From: Terriglobia bacterium
GTDB lineage: Bacteria; Acidobacteriota; Terriglobia; Terriglobales; Acidobacteriaceae
Length of the DNA: 64,000 nucleotides
NCBI GenBank assembly: GCA_032252755.1
Contig: JAVUPY010000042.1
Span: forward strand, 32,508 to 96,507
Direction: 5' to 3'
In this document: piece after piece, positions 24,231-34,162 of the stretch
How the letters are laid out: the number at the start of each line of letters is the position of its first letter
Numbering within the stretch: position 1 is the stretch's first letter
The notes under the pieces: generated by a model
The model's database searches: none
Seen by the model: the letters and a program-made list of their open reading frames with translations, nothing else
What the model was told of the DNA's origin: nothing
Made by a program: the position numbers and the translations under genes

Positions 24231-25277
24231 ATGGGCTCATTCAATCGAGAGATGTTGATTTTAGCTCGCGAATCGCGTGGCTACAGCCAATCGGAACTGG
24301 CTGGAGAAATTGGCATCAATCAAGCGACACTCTCAAAAATTGAGAACGGATTGCGCGAACCGACCGATGAACAGATCCGTCGGTTCGCAGCGTTCTTGGG
24401 ATTTCGAAAGGAATTCTTTTTCCTACCAGAGCGCATAAAGAGGTTTGGAAGCGGATGCACATACCTGCGAGCGCGCAAACGCACTCCAGAAATGCGGTTA
24501 CGTCAGTTGCTCGGAATTATCAATGTACGCCGTATCCAGTTGACCGGACTGCTCGCAGGCGTAGAACTGACGCCAGAGAATGAATTCCCACGTTTCGATA
24601 TTGATGAACATGGGCCGCCAGAAAACATAGCCAGAAATGTTCGTGCAATATGGATGCTGCCTCCGGGTCCGATTCAAAATCTTACCCGTGCAATAGAAGA
24701 CGCGGGTGGACTGATTCTCCGTTGTAACTTCCACACCAAGGATGTGGACGCGATCAGCCAATTCTTACCCGGTGGCACTCCGCTGTTTCTGGTTAACGAT
24801 GCAATCCCTGCGGATCGACTACGTTGGACCATTGCACATGAACTCGGTCACCTAACGATGCATTACATTCCTAATTCGAACATGGAAAAAGAGGCCGATC
24901 AGTTTGCGGCTGAATTCTTAATGCCAGCGGACGAGATTAGGCCAGACTTGACGGAGGTTTCGCTGGCTAAACTGGCGACATTAAAACCCTACTGGAAAGT
25001 CTCAATGAATGCCTTGCTTAAACGGGCTGGCGATTTGGACCTCATAACCCCCCGGAAGCGGCAATTTCTTTGGACTCAGATGGGAAAGTCTGGATACCGC
25101 ACCAATGAACCAATATCGCTGCCACCCGAAGAACCATCCCTGTTGGACGAAATGATAGCGACCTATAGCAAGGACCTCGGCTACAACATTGCCGAACTAA
25201 GCTCAATTGTCCATGAAGCGGAAGATAAAGTAAGAGACGTGTACCTCCCTAAACGGTTCAAACTACGGGCAGTTTAA
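24231..25277 (+). CDS. XRE HTH - ImmA/IrrE metallopeptidase fusion
   Basis: A 348-aa protein: N-terminal XRE HTH (about residues 8-62, ARESRGYSQSELAGEIGINQATLSKIENG) and a C-terminal ImmA/IrrE zinc peptidase whose active site is H203-E204-L-G-H207, with E221 as third ligand (EKEADQFAAEFLMP). Proteins of this architecture act as antitoxin, phage-immunity or stress regulators that cleave a repressor. AGGG stands five bases before the ATG. It is the last cargo gene; the sequence to 25399 has no further gene. Coupled to the unknown 220-aa protein by a 9-base gap. Confidence 0.85.
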   Translation: MGSFNREMLILARESRGYSQSELAGEIGINQATLSKIENGLREPTDEQIRRFAAFLGFRKEFFFLPERIKRFGSGCTYLRARKRTPEMRLRQLLGIINVRRIQLTGLLAGVELTPENEFPRFDIDEHGPPENIARNVRAIWMLPPGPIQNLTRAIEDAGGLILRCNFHTKDVDAISQFLPGGTPLFLVNDAIPADRLRWTIAHELGHLTMHYIPNSNMEKEADQFAAEFLMPADEIRPDLTEVSLAKLATLKPYWKVSMNALLKRAGDLDLITPRKRQFLWTQMGKSGYRTNEPISLPPEEPSLLDEMIATYSKDLGYNIAELSSIVHEAEDKVRDVYLPKRFKLRAV

Positions 25278-25399
25278 GCAGATTTCCCTTGACAGACCGT
25301 GATTCTCAACCTTCTTGCTAAACCCATTCGTTAGCCGGGTGAAACGCCGGCTCTGATTCCAGAGCCACAAGCCAAGAAGCGCGGCCCTTACAAGAAAAA

Positions 25400-25418
25400 T
25401 TCAAACTGACCCACTACC
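25400..25418. repeat. Right terminal inverted repeat
   Basis: TTCAAACTGACCCACTACC, the perfect reverse complement of the left repeat (23163-23181). Confidence 0.9.
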
Positions 25419-25426
25419 GAACTCCG
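25419..25426. repeat. 8-bp target duplication, right copy (GAACTCCG)
   Basis: Exact match to 23155-23162. The rest of the interval to 25600 has no gene I can support. Confidence 0.85.
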
Positions 25427-25600
25427 GCCTTTCACCTCGATCTCGGAACGGTCCGCTGTCAACCCTCTATTTTCAGATTTAAGCCATGCAGAATCATAGA
25501 TTTACCGTCGAAATTTCCGTAAGTGCATGAAAACAATAGCTCGCCAAAATGGGGGTGGGGTAAATCCATATCTTTCAAAGCATTAGCCTGTGAGCCTGGT

Positions 25601-27016
25601 TCATCTCCTCTGGACCCGCGACAGCGCAACCCTTGCCGCATGGTACCCGCACATGCCATGGACACCGCCCCCCGGCGGCGTAGAAGAAGAGCATAAAAAG
25701 ATGCTCGGATCAGACGTGGAATAAGTTTTTCCGGTTGGGCGGAAGATGAATTGGGGGACATTAATCGCGCCACCCCCAATATCGCCGCCCACAAGATTGG
25801 CGTCCATTTTTTCGAGATCTGCTGGAGCGAAGACGCGGCGCGCGAGGACGCAGTCGCGGAACCCGGGAGCGAAGCGCTCGATCTGCGCTTCCATTCGCGA
25901 CAGCATGTCAAACGTCGAGCCGTTGGGAACGTGACAGTAAGTCCACGCGATTTGCTTGCCCTCGGGCGCACGCGATGGATCGAAGAGCGTTGGTTGCGCG
26001 AGGATCATGAACGGCTTGTCGGCGTGCCAGCCGTGGCGCATCGCATGTTCCGACGACGCAATCTCCTCAAACGTTCCGCCGAGGTGAATCGTTGCGGCGC
26101 GCGAACACTCCTTCGCAGTCCACGGAATCGGCTGGCTCAGCGCATAGTCCACCTTGAAGACGCCCGGTCCGTAATGCCATCGCTCCAGGCGCTGCCTGAA
26201 GTCGTCGGTCAGGCGAGTGCCTGCGATCTGGATGAGCTGACGCGGTGTGATGTCGCAGAGGTTCAAGTCGTATTGCGGAAGATCCGACAGGCGATCGACA
26301 CGGGAATTCGTCTTGAGGCTTCCGCCGAGATCAGCGAGATGCGCGCAAAGAGCGTCGGTGATGGATTGCGCGCCGCCGCGCGGAATTGGCCAGCCGATAG
26401 CGTGTGCGATGGCTCCAAGGATGATCCCGAAGGCCGAACTGAGCGGTTCGTCGAGACTGAGGACGGAGTGAGCGGCGAGTCCGGCGAAGAGCGCCTTGGC
26501 GCGCTCGGTTCGGAACAGGCGATTCGCGATCTTGCGCGCGGACGGGAAGCCACGCAGGCCGAGGCGCGCCATCAGCAATGGATGACTCGGCAAGAGCGGA
26601 ACCGGTCCGAGTAGCTCGGGCGCGAGTTGCGCCCAGTGCTTCGCGATAGGCTCGAAGAGCTTGCGCCAGGCGCGGCCGTCTTCGCCGAGTCCCGAGGCGG
26701 TCGCGTCGATGTCACCTTCGAGGAGAATCGCGGTGCCGTCGTCGAGCGGATGTGCGAGCGGGGAAGGGGAGTGAATCCATTCGAGGCCGTACTTCGCGAG
26801 CGGAAGCCGCGAGAAGAATGGCGAGCCTGCAGCCATGGGGTGAACGGCGGATCCGAAATCGTGGATGAAGCCGGGCAGCGTGAGTTCCATGCTGCGGCAG
26901 GCGCCGCCGGGTTGGGACTCGGCCTCGTAAACATCGACCGAGCAGCCGTTGCGCGCCAGGACGATGGCGGCGGCAAGTCCGTTGGGACCGGATCCGATTA
27001 CACAGGTTTTCTTCAT
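25601..27016 (-). CDS. Phytoene dehydrogenase-like FAD oxidoreductase
   Basis: A 471-aa flavoprotein. The N-terminal dinucleotide fold is KTCVIGSGPNGLAAAIVLARN ending in DVYEAES, followed by GGACRSMELTLPGF and the C-terminal 'FLCSSSTPPGGGVHGMCGYHAA' family block, as in CrtI-type desaturases/isomerases. Its ATG (27016) overlaps the stop of the lipase maturation gene as ATGA, so they are coupled. No other carotenoid genes are seen, so the substrate is open: it may oxidise a lipid-type isoprenoid or fatty acid derivative. Confidence 0.8.
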   Translation of the reverse strand: MKKTCVIGSGPNGLAAAIVLARNGCSVDVYEAESQPGGACRSMELTLPGFIHDFGSAVHPMAAGSPFFSRLPLAKYGLEWIHSPSPLAHPLDDGTAILLEGDIDATASGLGEDGRAWRKLFEPIAKHWAQLAPELLGPVPLLPSHPLLMARLGLRGFPSARKIANRLFRTERAKALFAGLAAHSVLSLDEPLSSAFGIILGAIAHAIGWPIPRGGAQSITDALCAHLADLGGSLKTNSRVDRLSDLPQYDLNLCDITPRQLIQIAGTRLTDDFRQRLERWHYGPGVFKVDYALSQPIPWTAKECSRAATIHLGGTFEEIASSEHAMRHGWHADKPFMILAQPTLFDPSRAPEGKQIAWTYCHVPNGSTFDMLSRMEAQIERFAPGFRDCVLARRVFAPADLEKMDANLVGGDIGGGAINVPQFIFRPTGKTYSTSDPSIFLCSSSTPPGGGVHGMCGYHAARVALSRVQRR

Positions 27017-28614
27017 TGTTTTGGTACCGTGATCGTCGGCCACGCGAGGACGACAAGTTTGCCCGATTCGTCGAGTGTCAGCGTCGGTGCATAAGTTCCG
27101 AGATATTCGCGACGCCACCAGTTGCCCGTCGCGCGCTTGTCCGCCATCGAGGTGAACCAATACTGCCAAAGTACAGCGCGAATCTGCTTCGGCGGAGACG
27201 CCGCGAACGGATTTCCGGCGAACAACGAGAGCACCTGCGGGTCATTGTTGAGTAGACGCTCTTCCGCGCTCACGACGAACATATTATCGCGATACGTGCC
27301 GAGCGAAGCGAACCACAGGTTCCAATCGAATCGCGGCTGGTAAGGCGCGTAGAGCTTGGGAGCTTCGTTGAGTTTCTGCGGCTTGTATTTGAAGGGATAG
27401 GGCGTCCAGTTCTGGCCGTCGTTCGATCCCTGGAATTCGATTTCGTAGCGGCCGCGCGTCATGGTCGCGAATAGGCCGTATTGGTTGGCGATGCGAAAGG
27501 GTTCCTGAGCCGCAACGGGCGATTTTGGAAACGGCGCCGTGGGCCAGACGATCCAAATGAGTTGGACGGTAGTGACATAGAAGATGCAGATGAGGATGAC
27601 GGAGGATAAGGCAAGTTTCAGTGCCGCGACGTGTCGACGCAAACGTGACGGCAGATCATCTTCGATGGGTATTTCTTCAACTGCGGCTTTTGAAGATGCG
27701 GCGGAAGCGGTACCGATCGAGAATCTACGGCTCAATTGCGGTGCGAGCAGGCGATCGTCAAGCAGGAGGAATCCCAGGACGAGCACGAGATAGTTGAGGA
27801 ACGTGTAGTTCGCGGTCAGGATTATGGGCAACTGCCATAGCGTGACGATGTAGAAGCAGATGATGCGGAACCGCCGCGGGAGGAAGAGCATCCACACGAC
27901 GCCGAGTTCAAGGACCAGGGTGCCAAGCGCGGTGGACCAGTGAAACCAGTGCGGCAAGTGCTGCGCATACCAGCCGATCCAGGTCGGCAGAGGGCCGTTC
28001 TGGTAGTACTCGTCCATGGCGGTGAGGTGACGCCATTGCGGATCACCGCTGGCGAGTTTCACGAGGCCGGACTCGAAGTAGATGCGGAACCATTCCCACT
28101 GAAGAAGGAAGAGGCTGGCGCGCGACGGAGGGGAGTGCTGGCCCCAGCGGGGACGGAATCCCGGCGGTGCAAAGAAGAACGAAATGAATCCGGCTTCAAG
28201 CAGCATGCCGTCGGATTGATAGCTGGAGAAGTCCTGTGCGGCAGCGATGAATGATAAGTAACAGATGAAGCAGACGACCAGCATCCCGCGAGGCCAGAAA
28301 TTGAACGCCAGGGCGAGCGAGGCGATGAGGCCGATCCAGCAAATCGCCAGCAGCATGTGTGGACCGCTTGAAATCCACAGCAAGGTGGGCGCGAACCAGT
28401 AGCGCACGCCGGAGAAGTTCGATTGCGCGACGGCTTCGAGATAAACCTGCGCAGGAAGGATTCCGTTGGGACCGATGAGGCCTCGGATTTGGAAAAGGAG
28501 TGGATAAAACGCGGAGAAGTAGATGAGGCCGAGTGCCCGGAGAAAAATCCAGCGCGGAATCAGGCGGTCCGTGAGGCCGGACTTCGAATCGAACGCCCAG
28601 TGAAGAAACCTCAC
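27013..28614 (-). CDS. Lipase maturation factor (LMF1)-family membrane protein
   Basis: A 533-aa polytopic protein starting MRFLHWAFDSKSGLTDRLIP. It fits the LMF1 family: six or so membrane helices in the first ~380 residues (e.g. LLAICWIGLIASLALAFNF; LGTLVLELGVVWMLFLP) and a soluble C-terminal domain (FQGSNDGQNWTPYPFKYKPQ, YAPYQPRFDWNLWFASLG). In eukaryotes LMF1 aids folding of lipases; the bacterial role is unknown. It overlaps the downstream flavoenzyme by ATGA, so the two proteins are made together, which is not a well known pairing. Confidence 0.85.
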   Translation of the reverse strand: MRFLHWAFDSKSGLTDRLIPRWIFLRALGLIYFSAFYPLLFQIRGLIGPNGILPAQVYLEAVAQSNFSGVRYWFAPTLLWISSGPHMLLAICWIGLIASLALAFNFWPRGMLVVCFICYLSFIAAAQDFSSYQSDGMLLEAGFISFFFAPPGFRPRWGQHSPPSRASLFLLQWEWFRIYFESGLVKLASGDPQWRHLTAMDEYYQNGPLPTWIGWYAQHLPHWFHWSTALGTLVLELGVVWMLFLPRRFRIICFYIVTLWQLPIILTANYTFLNYLVLVLGFLLLDDRLLAPQLSRRFSIGTASAASSKAAVEEIPIEDDLPSRLRRHVAALKLALSSVILICIFYVTTVQLIWIVWPTAPFPKSPVAAQEPFRIANQYGLFATMTRGRYEIEFQGSNDGQNWTPYPFKYKPQKLNEAPKLYAPYQPRFDWNLWFASLGTYRDNMFVVSAEERLLNNDPQVLSLFAGNPFAASPPKQIRAVLWQYWFTSMADKRATGNWWRREYLGTYAPTLTLDESGKLVVLAWPTITVPKQ

Positions 28615-28729
28615 GCCACCCCCTCGAGGTTAGCGATTATAGCGAAGGTTTGTAAGTGGACTTGTTCTCGCAAAATTCATGTAGCTTATATTGGGTGCGT
28701 TTTATCTAAGCACAGCAGGAGGCATTTTC

Positions 28730-29626
28730 ATGTACGTAGTCACTGGTGCTACTGGAAATACCGGCAGAGTCATTGTGAATGGTTTGTTAGCTCGCGGAGA
28801 GAAGGTGCGAGCGATTGCGCGCAACGCGGATCACCTCAAACAAGAGACTGCCAAGGGAGCCGATGCATTCGTTGCACAATTGGGTGATTCGGACGCGATC
28901 GCGAGAGCTTTCACGGGCGCCAAGGCGGCATACCTGATGATTCCGCCGGACATTCGAAACCAGGACTACCGCGCTTACCAGGAGGAACTAGTCGCGTCGC
29001 TTGGAAACGCTGTCGAGACATCAAATCTGAAGTACGTAGTCGTTCTCAGCAGCGTTGGCGCGGATAAATCGGACAAGGTGGGGCCGGTTGTAGCACTGCA
29101 CAATCTCGAGCAGCGGTTGAATCGCATCCCAGGATTGAATGCATTGTATCTGCGTGCGGGCTATTTTATGGGGAACACGCTGCCACAAGCGGCGCTGATA
29201 CGGATGTTCGGGATGACGGCGGGCCCGCTGCGTGGGGATCTGTCGCTTCCAATGATCGCGACGCGGGATATTGGCGAGTACGCGGCGAAGGCACTGCTGG
29301 AACTGAACTTCCAGGGAAAGCAGACCCGGGAACTGCTTGGGCCGCGCGACCTGACTATGAACGAGGTGGCGTCGATCATCGGAAAGGCGATAGGGAATCC
29401 TGAACTCAGATACGGGCAATTGCCGGAAGACCAGGTGCGCGGCGGAATGATGTCGATGGGGATGTCGGCGAGCATCGTGAACCTTTTGCTGGAGATGTCG
29501 GCGGCATTGAACTCGGGTTATATGCGGGCGCTGGAACCACGATCCGCGGAGAATACGACGCCAACATCGTACGATACTTTTGTAGCTGAAGAGTTCGTGC
29601 CGAACTATCAGAAAGCGGCGGCGTAA
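28730..29626 (+). CDS. NmrA/QorB-like NAD(P)-binding protein
   Basis: A 298-aa atypical short-chain reductase: MYVVTGATGNTGRVIVNGLL is a glycine-rich NAD(P) loop, followed by ARGEKVRAIARN (NADP-type strand). The tail carries no YxxxK pair at the canonical site, typical of NmrA-like regulators and QorB quinone oxidoreductases. AGGAGG lies 8 bases before ATG-28730. A strong bidirectional terminator follows the gene. Confidence 0.8.
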   Translation: MYVVTGATGNTGRVIVNGLLARGEKVRAIARNADHLKQETAKGADAFVAQLGDSDAIARAFTGAKAAYLMIPPDIRNQDYRAYQEELVASLGNAVETSNLKYVVVLSSVGADKSDKVGPVVALHNLEQRLNRIPGLNALYLRAGYFMGNTLPQAALIRMFGMTAGPLRGDLSLPMIATRDIGEYAAKALLELNFQGKQTRELLGPRDLTMNEVASIIGKAIGNPELRYGQLPEDQVRGGMMSMGMSASIVNLLLEMSAALNSGYMRALEPRSAENTTPTSYDTFVAEEFVPNYQKAAA

Positions 29627-29659
29627 GCAAAGAACCGAAAAACCGAGTGAACTGAAGGA

Positions 29660-29690
29660 AAAAGGCGTGGCTTTTCAGCCACGCCTTTCT
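29660..29690. terminator. Bidirectional hairpin terminator
   Basis: AAGGCGTGGC pairs perfectly with GCCACGCCTT around TTTTCA, with A- and T-rich flanks on both sides. It serves both the NmrA-like gene and the convergent peroxiredoxin-like gene. Confidence 0.85.
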
Positions 29691-29743
29691 TGGATCTCGA
29701 AGACCCTTTACTCACCGGCCGACAACGGCCTGCTGACGCTCCC

Positions 29744-30262
29744 TTACTCCCTCGCGTTCTTTATTGCCTCCAGCACCTCTTCCACGGGCGAGCGATCGGT
29801 TTGCGACGTTCCGACATAAATGTAGCGAATTACTCCGTCGCGACTGACGACGAATGTTGCGGGACGCGCGATGTTGATTGCGTCTGTGCCAAGGCGGTGA
29901 TACACGCCGTACAACTTGGTTACCGTGCGTTCTTCATCGAGCAGGAAGGGGAAGGGCACGGGATGCTTGCGGAGGAATTCTTCCGGCTTGAACATGTGGC
30001 CGCGTTTCTCCGCCGCGATGAAGACGAGGTCTGCTCCGATCTCTTCGATCTGTTTTTCATATGGCCCTAACTGGGCCATGCGCTTGACGCAGTTGGGTCA
30101 CCAGGTGCCGCGGAGGAATTCCAGGATAACCGGGCCACGCGCGATGAGATCCTGCAGCTTCATCTCGATGGGAGTGCCGATGGAATTGAACTCGTTTGCT
30201 GCCCACAGAGAGAAACTGGGGGCAGCGTCTCCGATCTTCAGGGTGTCACTGTTGTGCGGCAT
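29744..30262 (-). CDS. Peroxiredoxin-like protein, probable selenoprotein (in-frame TGA as Sec55)
   Basis: Read from ATG-30262 the frame gives MPHNSDTLKIGDAAPSFSLW, then VILEFLRGTW, then an in-frame TGA at 30098-30100, then PNCVKRMAQLGPYEKQ and a normal thioredoxin-fold end (LVFIAAEKRGHMF, ARPATFVVSRDGVIRYIYVG). The TGA stands exactly where the AhpC/TSA family has the peroxidatic Cys of W-C-P-x-C, giving U55-P-N-C58. A perfect 7-bp hairpin lies 18 bases after the TGA. The product is 172 aa if the codon is read as selenocysteine. A plain Cys-to-stop mutation is the alternative. The ATG-initiated frame ending at the TGA would give only 54 aa, and the downstream part alone would lack the redox centre. 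Confidence 0.7.
30061..30079 (-). promoter_or_regulatory. Putative bacterial SECIS element
   Basis: On the minus strand ATGGCCC, loop AGTTA, GGGCCAT: seven perfect pairs and a 5-base loop with G as its second base. The loop starts about 25 bases after the TGA, within the range reported for bacterial SECIS (a G among the first loop bases, about 16-37 nt after UGA). Confidence 0.55.
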
Positions 30263-30302
30263 CAGCAAAAGGGTAGTGCGGGTGCGGAACGGACGGGAAT
30301 AA

Positions 30303-31679
<1,377 letters not shown>

Positions 31680-31818
31680 TTGAAATCTGGATGAGGCGCA
31701 GAGGATATCTGTGCCTCCATCTGTCTTTGGTTACTTACGTCCTACGCCGCAAGGAACATTCTTTGCTTACTCCCTCTCCGATATCCTTCTGCATTGAATT
31801 CGGAAAGCGAGAGTAATA

Positions 31819-32322
31819 ATGAAACTTCGTATTGTTGTACTTCTCACCGTTGTGCTGATGTGTACCCCTGTATTCGCGCAGAGTTCGTCAGCGTCTACGA
31901 ATGCAAAGCACCAGAAGATCGTGACACTGGTAAAGATGACAGGAACGCCCACTGTAATGGTCGACGCGATTCGGCAGCAGATTCACTTGGCGAAGAAAAC
32001 TCTGCCTCTTCCGCCCAAAGCCCAGGACGACTTCGAGACCGAATTCCTGAACGAGATCAAGGTGGACGACCTGGTGGAACTCATGGTCCCGGCTTACGAC
32101 AAATACTATACGGAGGGCGAAATCGACCAACTGATCGCTTTCTATAAGAGCCCGCTGGGACAGAAGTTGGTGTCTTCATTGCCGACGATGACGGAAGAAA
32201 CGAGCAAAGCCGCAGGTGCCCTTGGAGCCGAGATCGGCGCACGCGTTGGACAGAAAATCGAGGCTAAGCTCAACGCCGGCGAGTACGGACAGTGGCCACC
32301 GAAGGGGACACCCGCGCAATAA
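31819..32322 (+). CDS. DUF2059-family secreted protein
   Basis: A 167-aa secreted protein with a signal peptide (MKLRIVVLLTVVLMCTPVFAQ) and the DUF2059 pattern: YDKYYTEGEIDQLIAFYKSP followed by GQKLVSSLPTMTEE. Function unknown. It sits between eno and gpmI with 139 and 154 bases of gap, so it is not clearly cotranscribed with either. Confidence 0.8.
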   Translation: MKLRIVVLLTVVLMCTPVFAQSSSASTNAKHQKIVTLVKMTGTPTVMVDAIRQQIHLAKKTLPLPPKAQDDFETEFLNEIKVDDLVELMVPAYDKYYTEGEIDQLIAFYKSPLGQKLVSSLPTMTEETSKAAGALGAEIGARVGQKIEAKLNAGEYGQWPPKGTPAQ

Positions 32323-32476
32323 TCCCCAATGACATCCCGATCTCATCAGCCGGGTCATCGACCCGCTTTCTCGTTTTTGTGCGGCCGGATGACGTGCATG
32401 CCTTGCTCTGATTACAATCGAAATTCGCACCTCCGTGTTGTCAGCTCTGTGGTGAATCGATCCTAAAGGTCAAGGA

Positions 32477-34087
32477 ATGCCAAAACCAAAGCCTCTCGTA
32501 CTCATTATTCTGGATGGCTGGGGATATGCCCCGCCGTCGAAGTCCAACGCTATTTCACTGGCACGTAAGCCGACATACGACAAGCTGCTCGCCGAATATC
32601 CCAACACGCTGATTCATACTTCGGGACGCTTTGTCGGGCTGCCGACCGGACAGATGGGCAACAGCGAGGTGGGGCATCTGAACATCGGCGCCGGACGCAT
32701 CGTTTACATGGACATCACCAAAATCGACCTGATGATCGAGAATGGCGAGTTCTTCAAGCATCCGGTGCTGCTCGATGCTATGAACGCGGCGAAGGTTAAC
32801 GGCCGACGCTTGCATATGTGCGGGCTGCTTTCCGATGGTGGAGTCCACTCGCACCAGAACCATCTCTATGCGCTTTTGAAGATGGCGAAACAGAACGGCT
32901 GCGAGCGTGTAATTGTGCATGCTTTCATGGACGGTCGCGACACGCTGCCGACGAACGGCGCGCTCTACCTCGAGCAATTGCAGCAGAAGATGCGCGAGTA
33001 CGGCGTCGGCAAGATTGCGACGGTGAGTGGACGGTATTACGCGATGGATCGCGACAAGAAGTGGGATCGAGAACGTAAGGCATTCGACGCTTTGGTGCAC
33101 GGTAAAGCCGAAGGTGGCGCGTACGCCGACCCGGTGCAGGGAATGAAAGAGTCGTACAACAGGGGCGTGACCGACGAGTTCGTCATTCCGTTTGTGTGCG
33201 TAGACGGCAAAAACCAGCCGATTGCGATCATCCAGGAAGACGATGTGGTAATCAACTTCAATTTTCGTGCCGACCGCGCACGACAGATTACACGTTGCCT
33301 GGCGCGCGAGAGCGGATTGTCGAAAGAGGCCGGACGCGATCTGCCGGATTGGGAGGCGCTCGACCAGGCGATCCCGCGCGGCGAGGTTCCGAAAAATCTG
33401 AAGTACGTCTGCTTCACGCAATACGACCCGAAGTTCACGCTGCCGATGATGGTTCCGCCGGAGTCGCTGGGGAATATTTTGGCGAACGTAATGTCGTCTC
33501 TGAACATGCGCAACCTGCGCGTCGCGGAGACGGAGAAGTACGCCCACGTCACGTATTTCTTCAACGGCGGTATTGAGAAGCCGTTCCCGGGTGAGGATCG
33601 GATTCTGGTGCAATCGCCGAAGGTGGCAACATACGATCTGAAACCGGAGATGTCGGCGAGCGGAATTGCCGATGCTGTGGTCACGGCGGTTGAAGACGGG
33701 ACCTTCGACGTGATGGTGGTGAACTTCGCGAATGCCGACATGGTTGGGCACAGCGGCAAGATCGAGCCGACAGTTCACGCGATTGAAACCGTCGACAGTT
33801 GTCTCGGGCGTATCTACACGGCGATTCGTCAGCGGGGTGGGGCAATGATGATCACCGCCGATCATGGGAACGCCGAGCAGATGATTGATCCCGCGACGGG
33901 CGGTCCGCAGACGGCGCACACGACCAATCCGGTTCCGTTCATTTTGGTCGGCGAGGATGCGGGTCGATACATCTTGCGGCCAGACGGCGCGCTGCAGGAT
34001 ATCTCGCCGACCGTCTTGGGAATTCTCGGAGTGGAGCAGCCAAAGGAAATGACTGGGCACGACCTGCGGGTTAAGAAAAATGCTTGA
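32477..34087 (+). CDS. gpmI: 2,3-bisphosphoglycerate-independent phosphoglycerate mutase
   Basis: Interconverts 3- and 2-phosphoglycerate; the alkaline-phosphatase-fold, Mn-dependent type. D13 ([13 protein letters not shown]) and catalytic Ser63 ([16 protein letters not shown]) are in place; later metal ligands lie in [12 protein letters not shown] and [13 protein letters not shown]. The length (536) is normal. RBS AGGA just before ATG. mqnE begins 75 bases downstream of its stop. Confidence 0.96.
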   Translation: MPKPKPLVLIILDGWGYAPPSKSNAISLARKPTYDKLLAEYPNTLIHTSGRFVGLPTGQMGNSEVGHLNIGAGRIVYMDITKIDLMIENGEFFKHPVLLDAMNAAKVNGRRLHMCGLLSDGGVHSHQNHLYALLKMAKQNGCERVIVHAFMDGRDTLPTNGALYLEQLQQKMREYGVGKIATVSGRYYAMDRDKKWDRERKAFDALVHGKAEGGAYADPVQGMKESYNRGVTDEFVIPFVCVDGKNQPIAIIQEDDVVINFNFRADRARQITRCLARESGLSKEAGRDLPDWEALDQAIPRGEVPKNLKYVCFTQYDPKFTLPMMVPPESLGNILANVMSSLNMRNLRVAETEKYAHVTYFFNGGIEKPFPGEDRILVQSPKVATYDLKPEMSASGIADAVVTAVEDGTFDVMVVNFANADMVGHSGKIEPTVHAIETVDSCLGRIYTAIRQRGGAMMITADHGNAEQMIDPATGGPQTAHTTNPVPFILVGEDAGRYILRPDGALQDISPTVLGILGVEQPKEMTGHDLRVKKNA

Positions 34088-34162
34088 TTGGTCGCTGGCC
34101 ACCCTGACCAACCGCGGGCTAGGTTGGGGGCACCCATAATATCAATGCTGTATCATCTTTGT

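Larger units (their letters stand above)
23163..25418. mobile_element. 2.26-kb TIR/TSD-bounded element with cargo, no intact transposase
   Basis: 19-bp perfect terminal inverted repeats, 8-bp target duplication GAACTCCG, and three forward-strand genes (KGG protein, unknown 220-aa protein, XRE-ImmA/IrrE). No transposase reading frame is present. A 24-codon stretch near the right end (25326-25400 region) ends in frame with a stop inside the inverted repeat and encodes AKKRGPYKKNSN, which may be the tail of a lost transposase; this is speculative. IS families that make 8-bp duplications include IS1595, IS66 and IS256. Confidence 0.85.

Noticed and set aside
29744..30079. A 111-aa start at the internal Met after the TGA
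   Set aside because: It would omit the redox centre and the conserved first strand; the upstream frame is clearly the same protein.
32555..34111. 518-aa minus frame opposite gpmI
   Set aside because: Shadow of a strongly conserved enzyme; no ribosome site.
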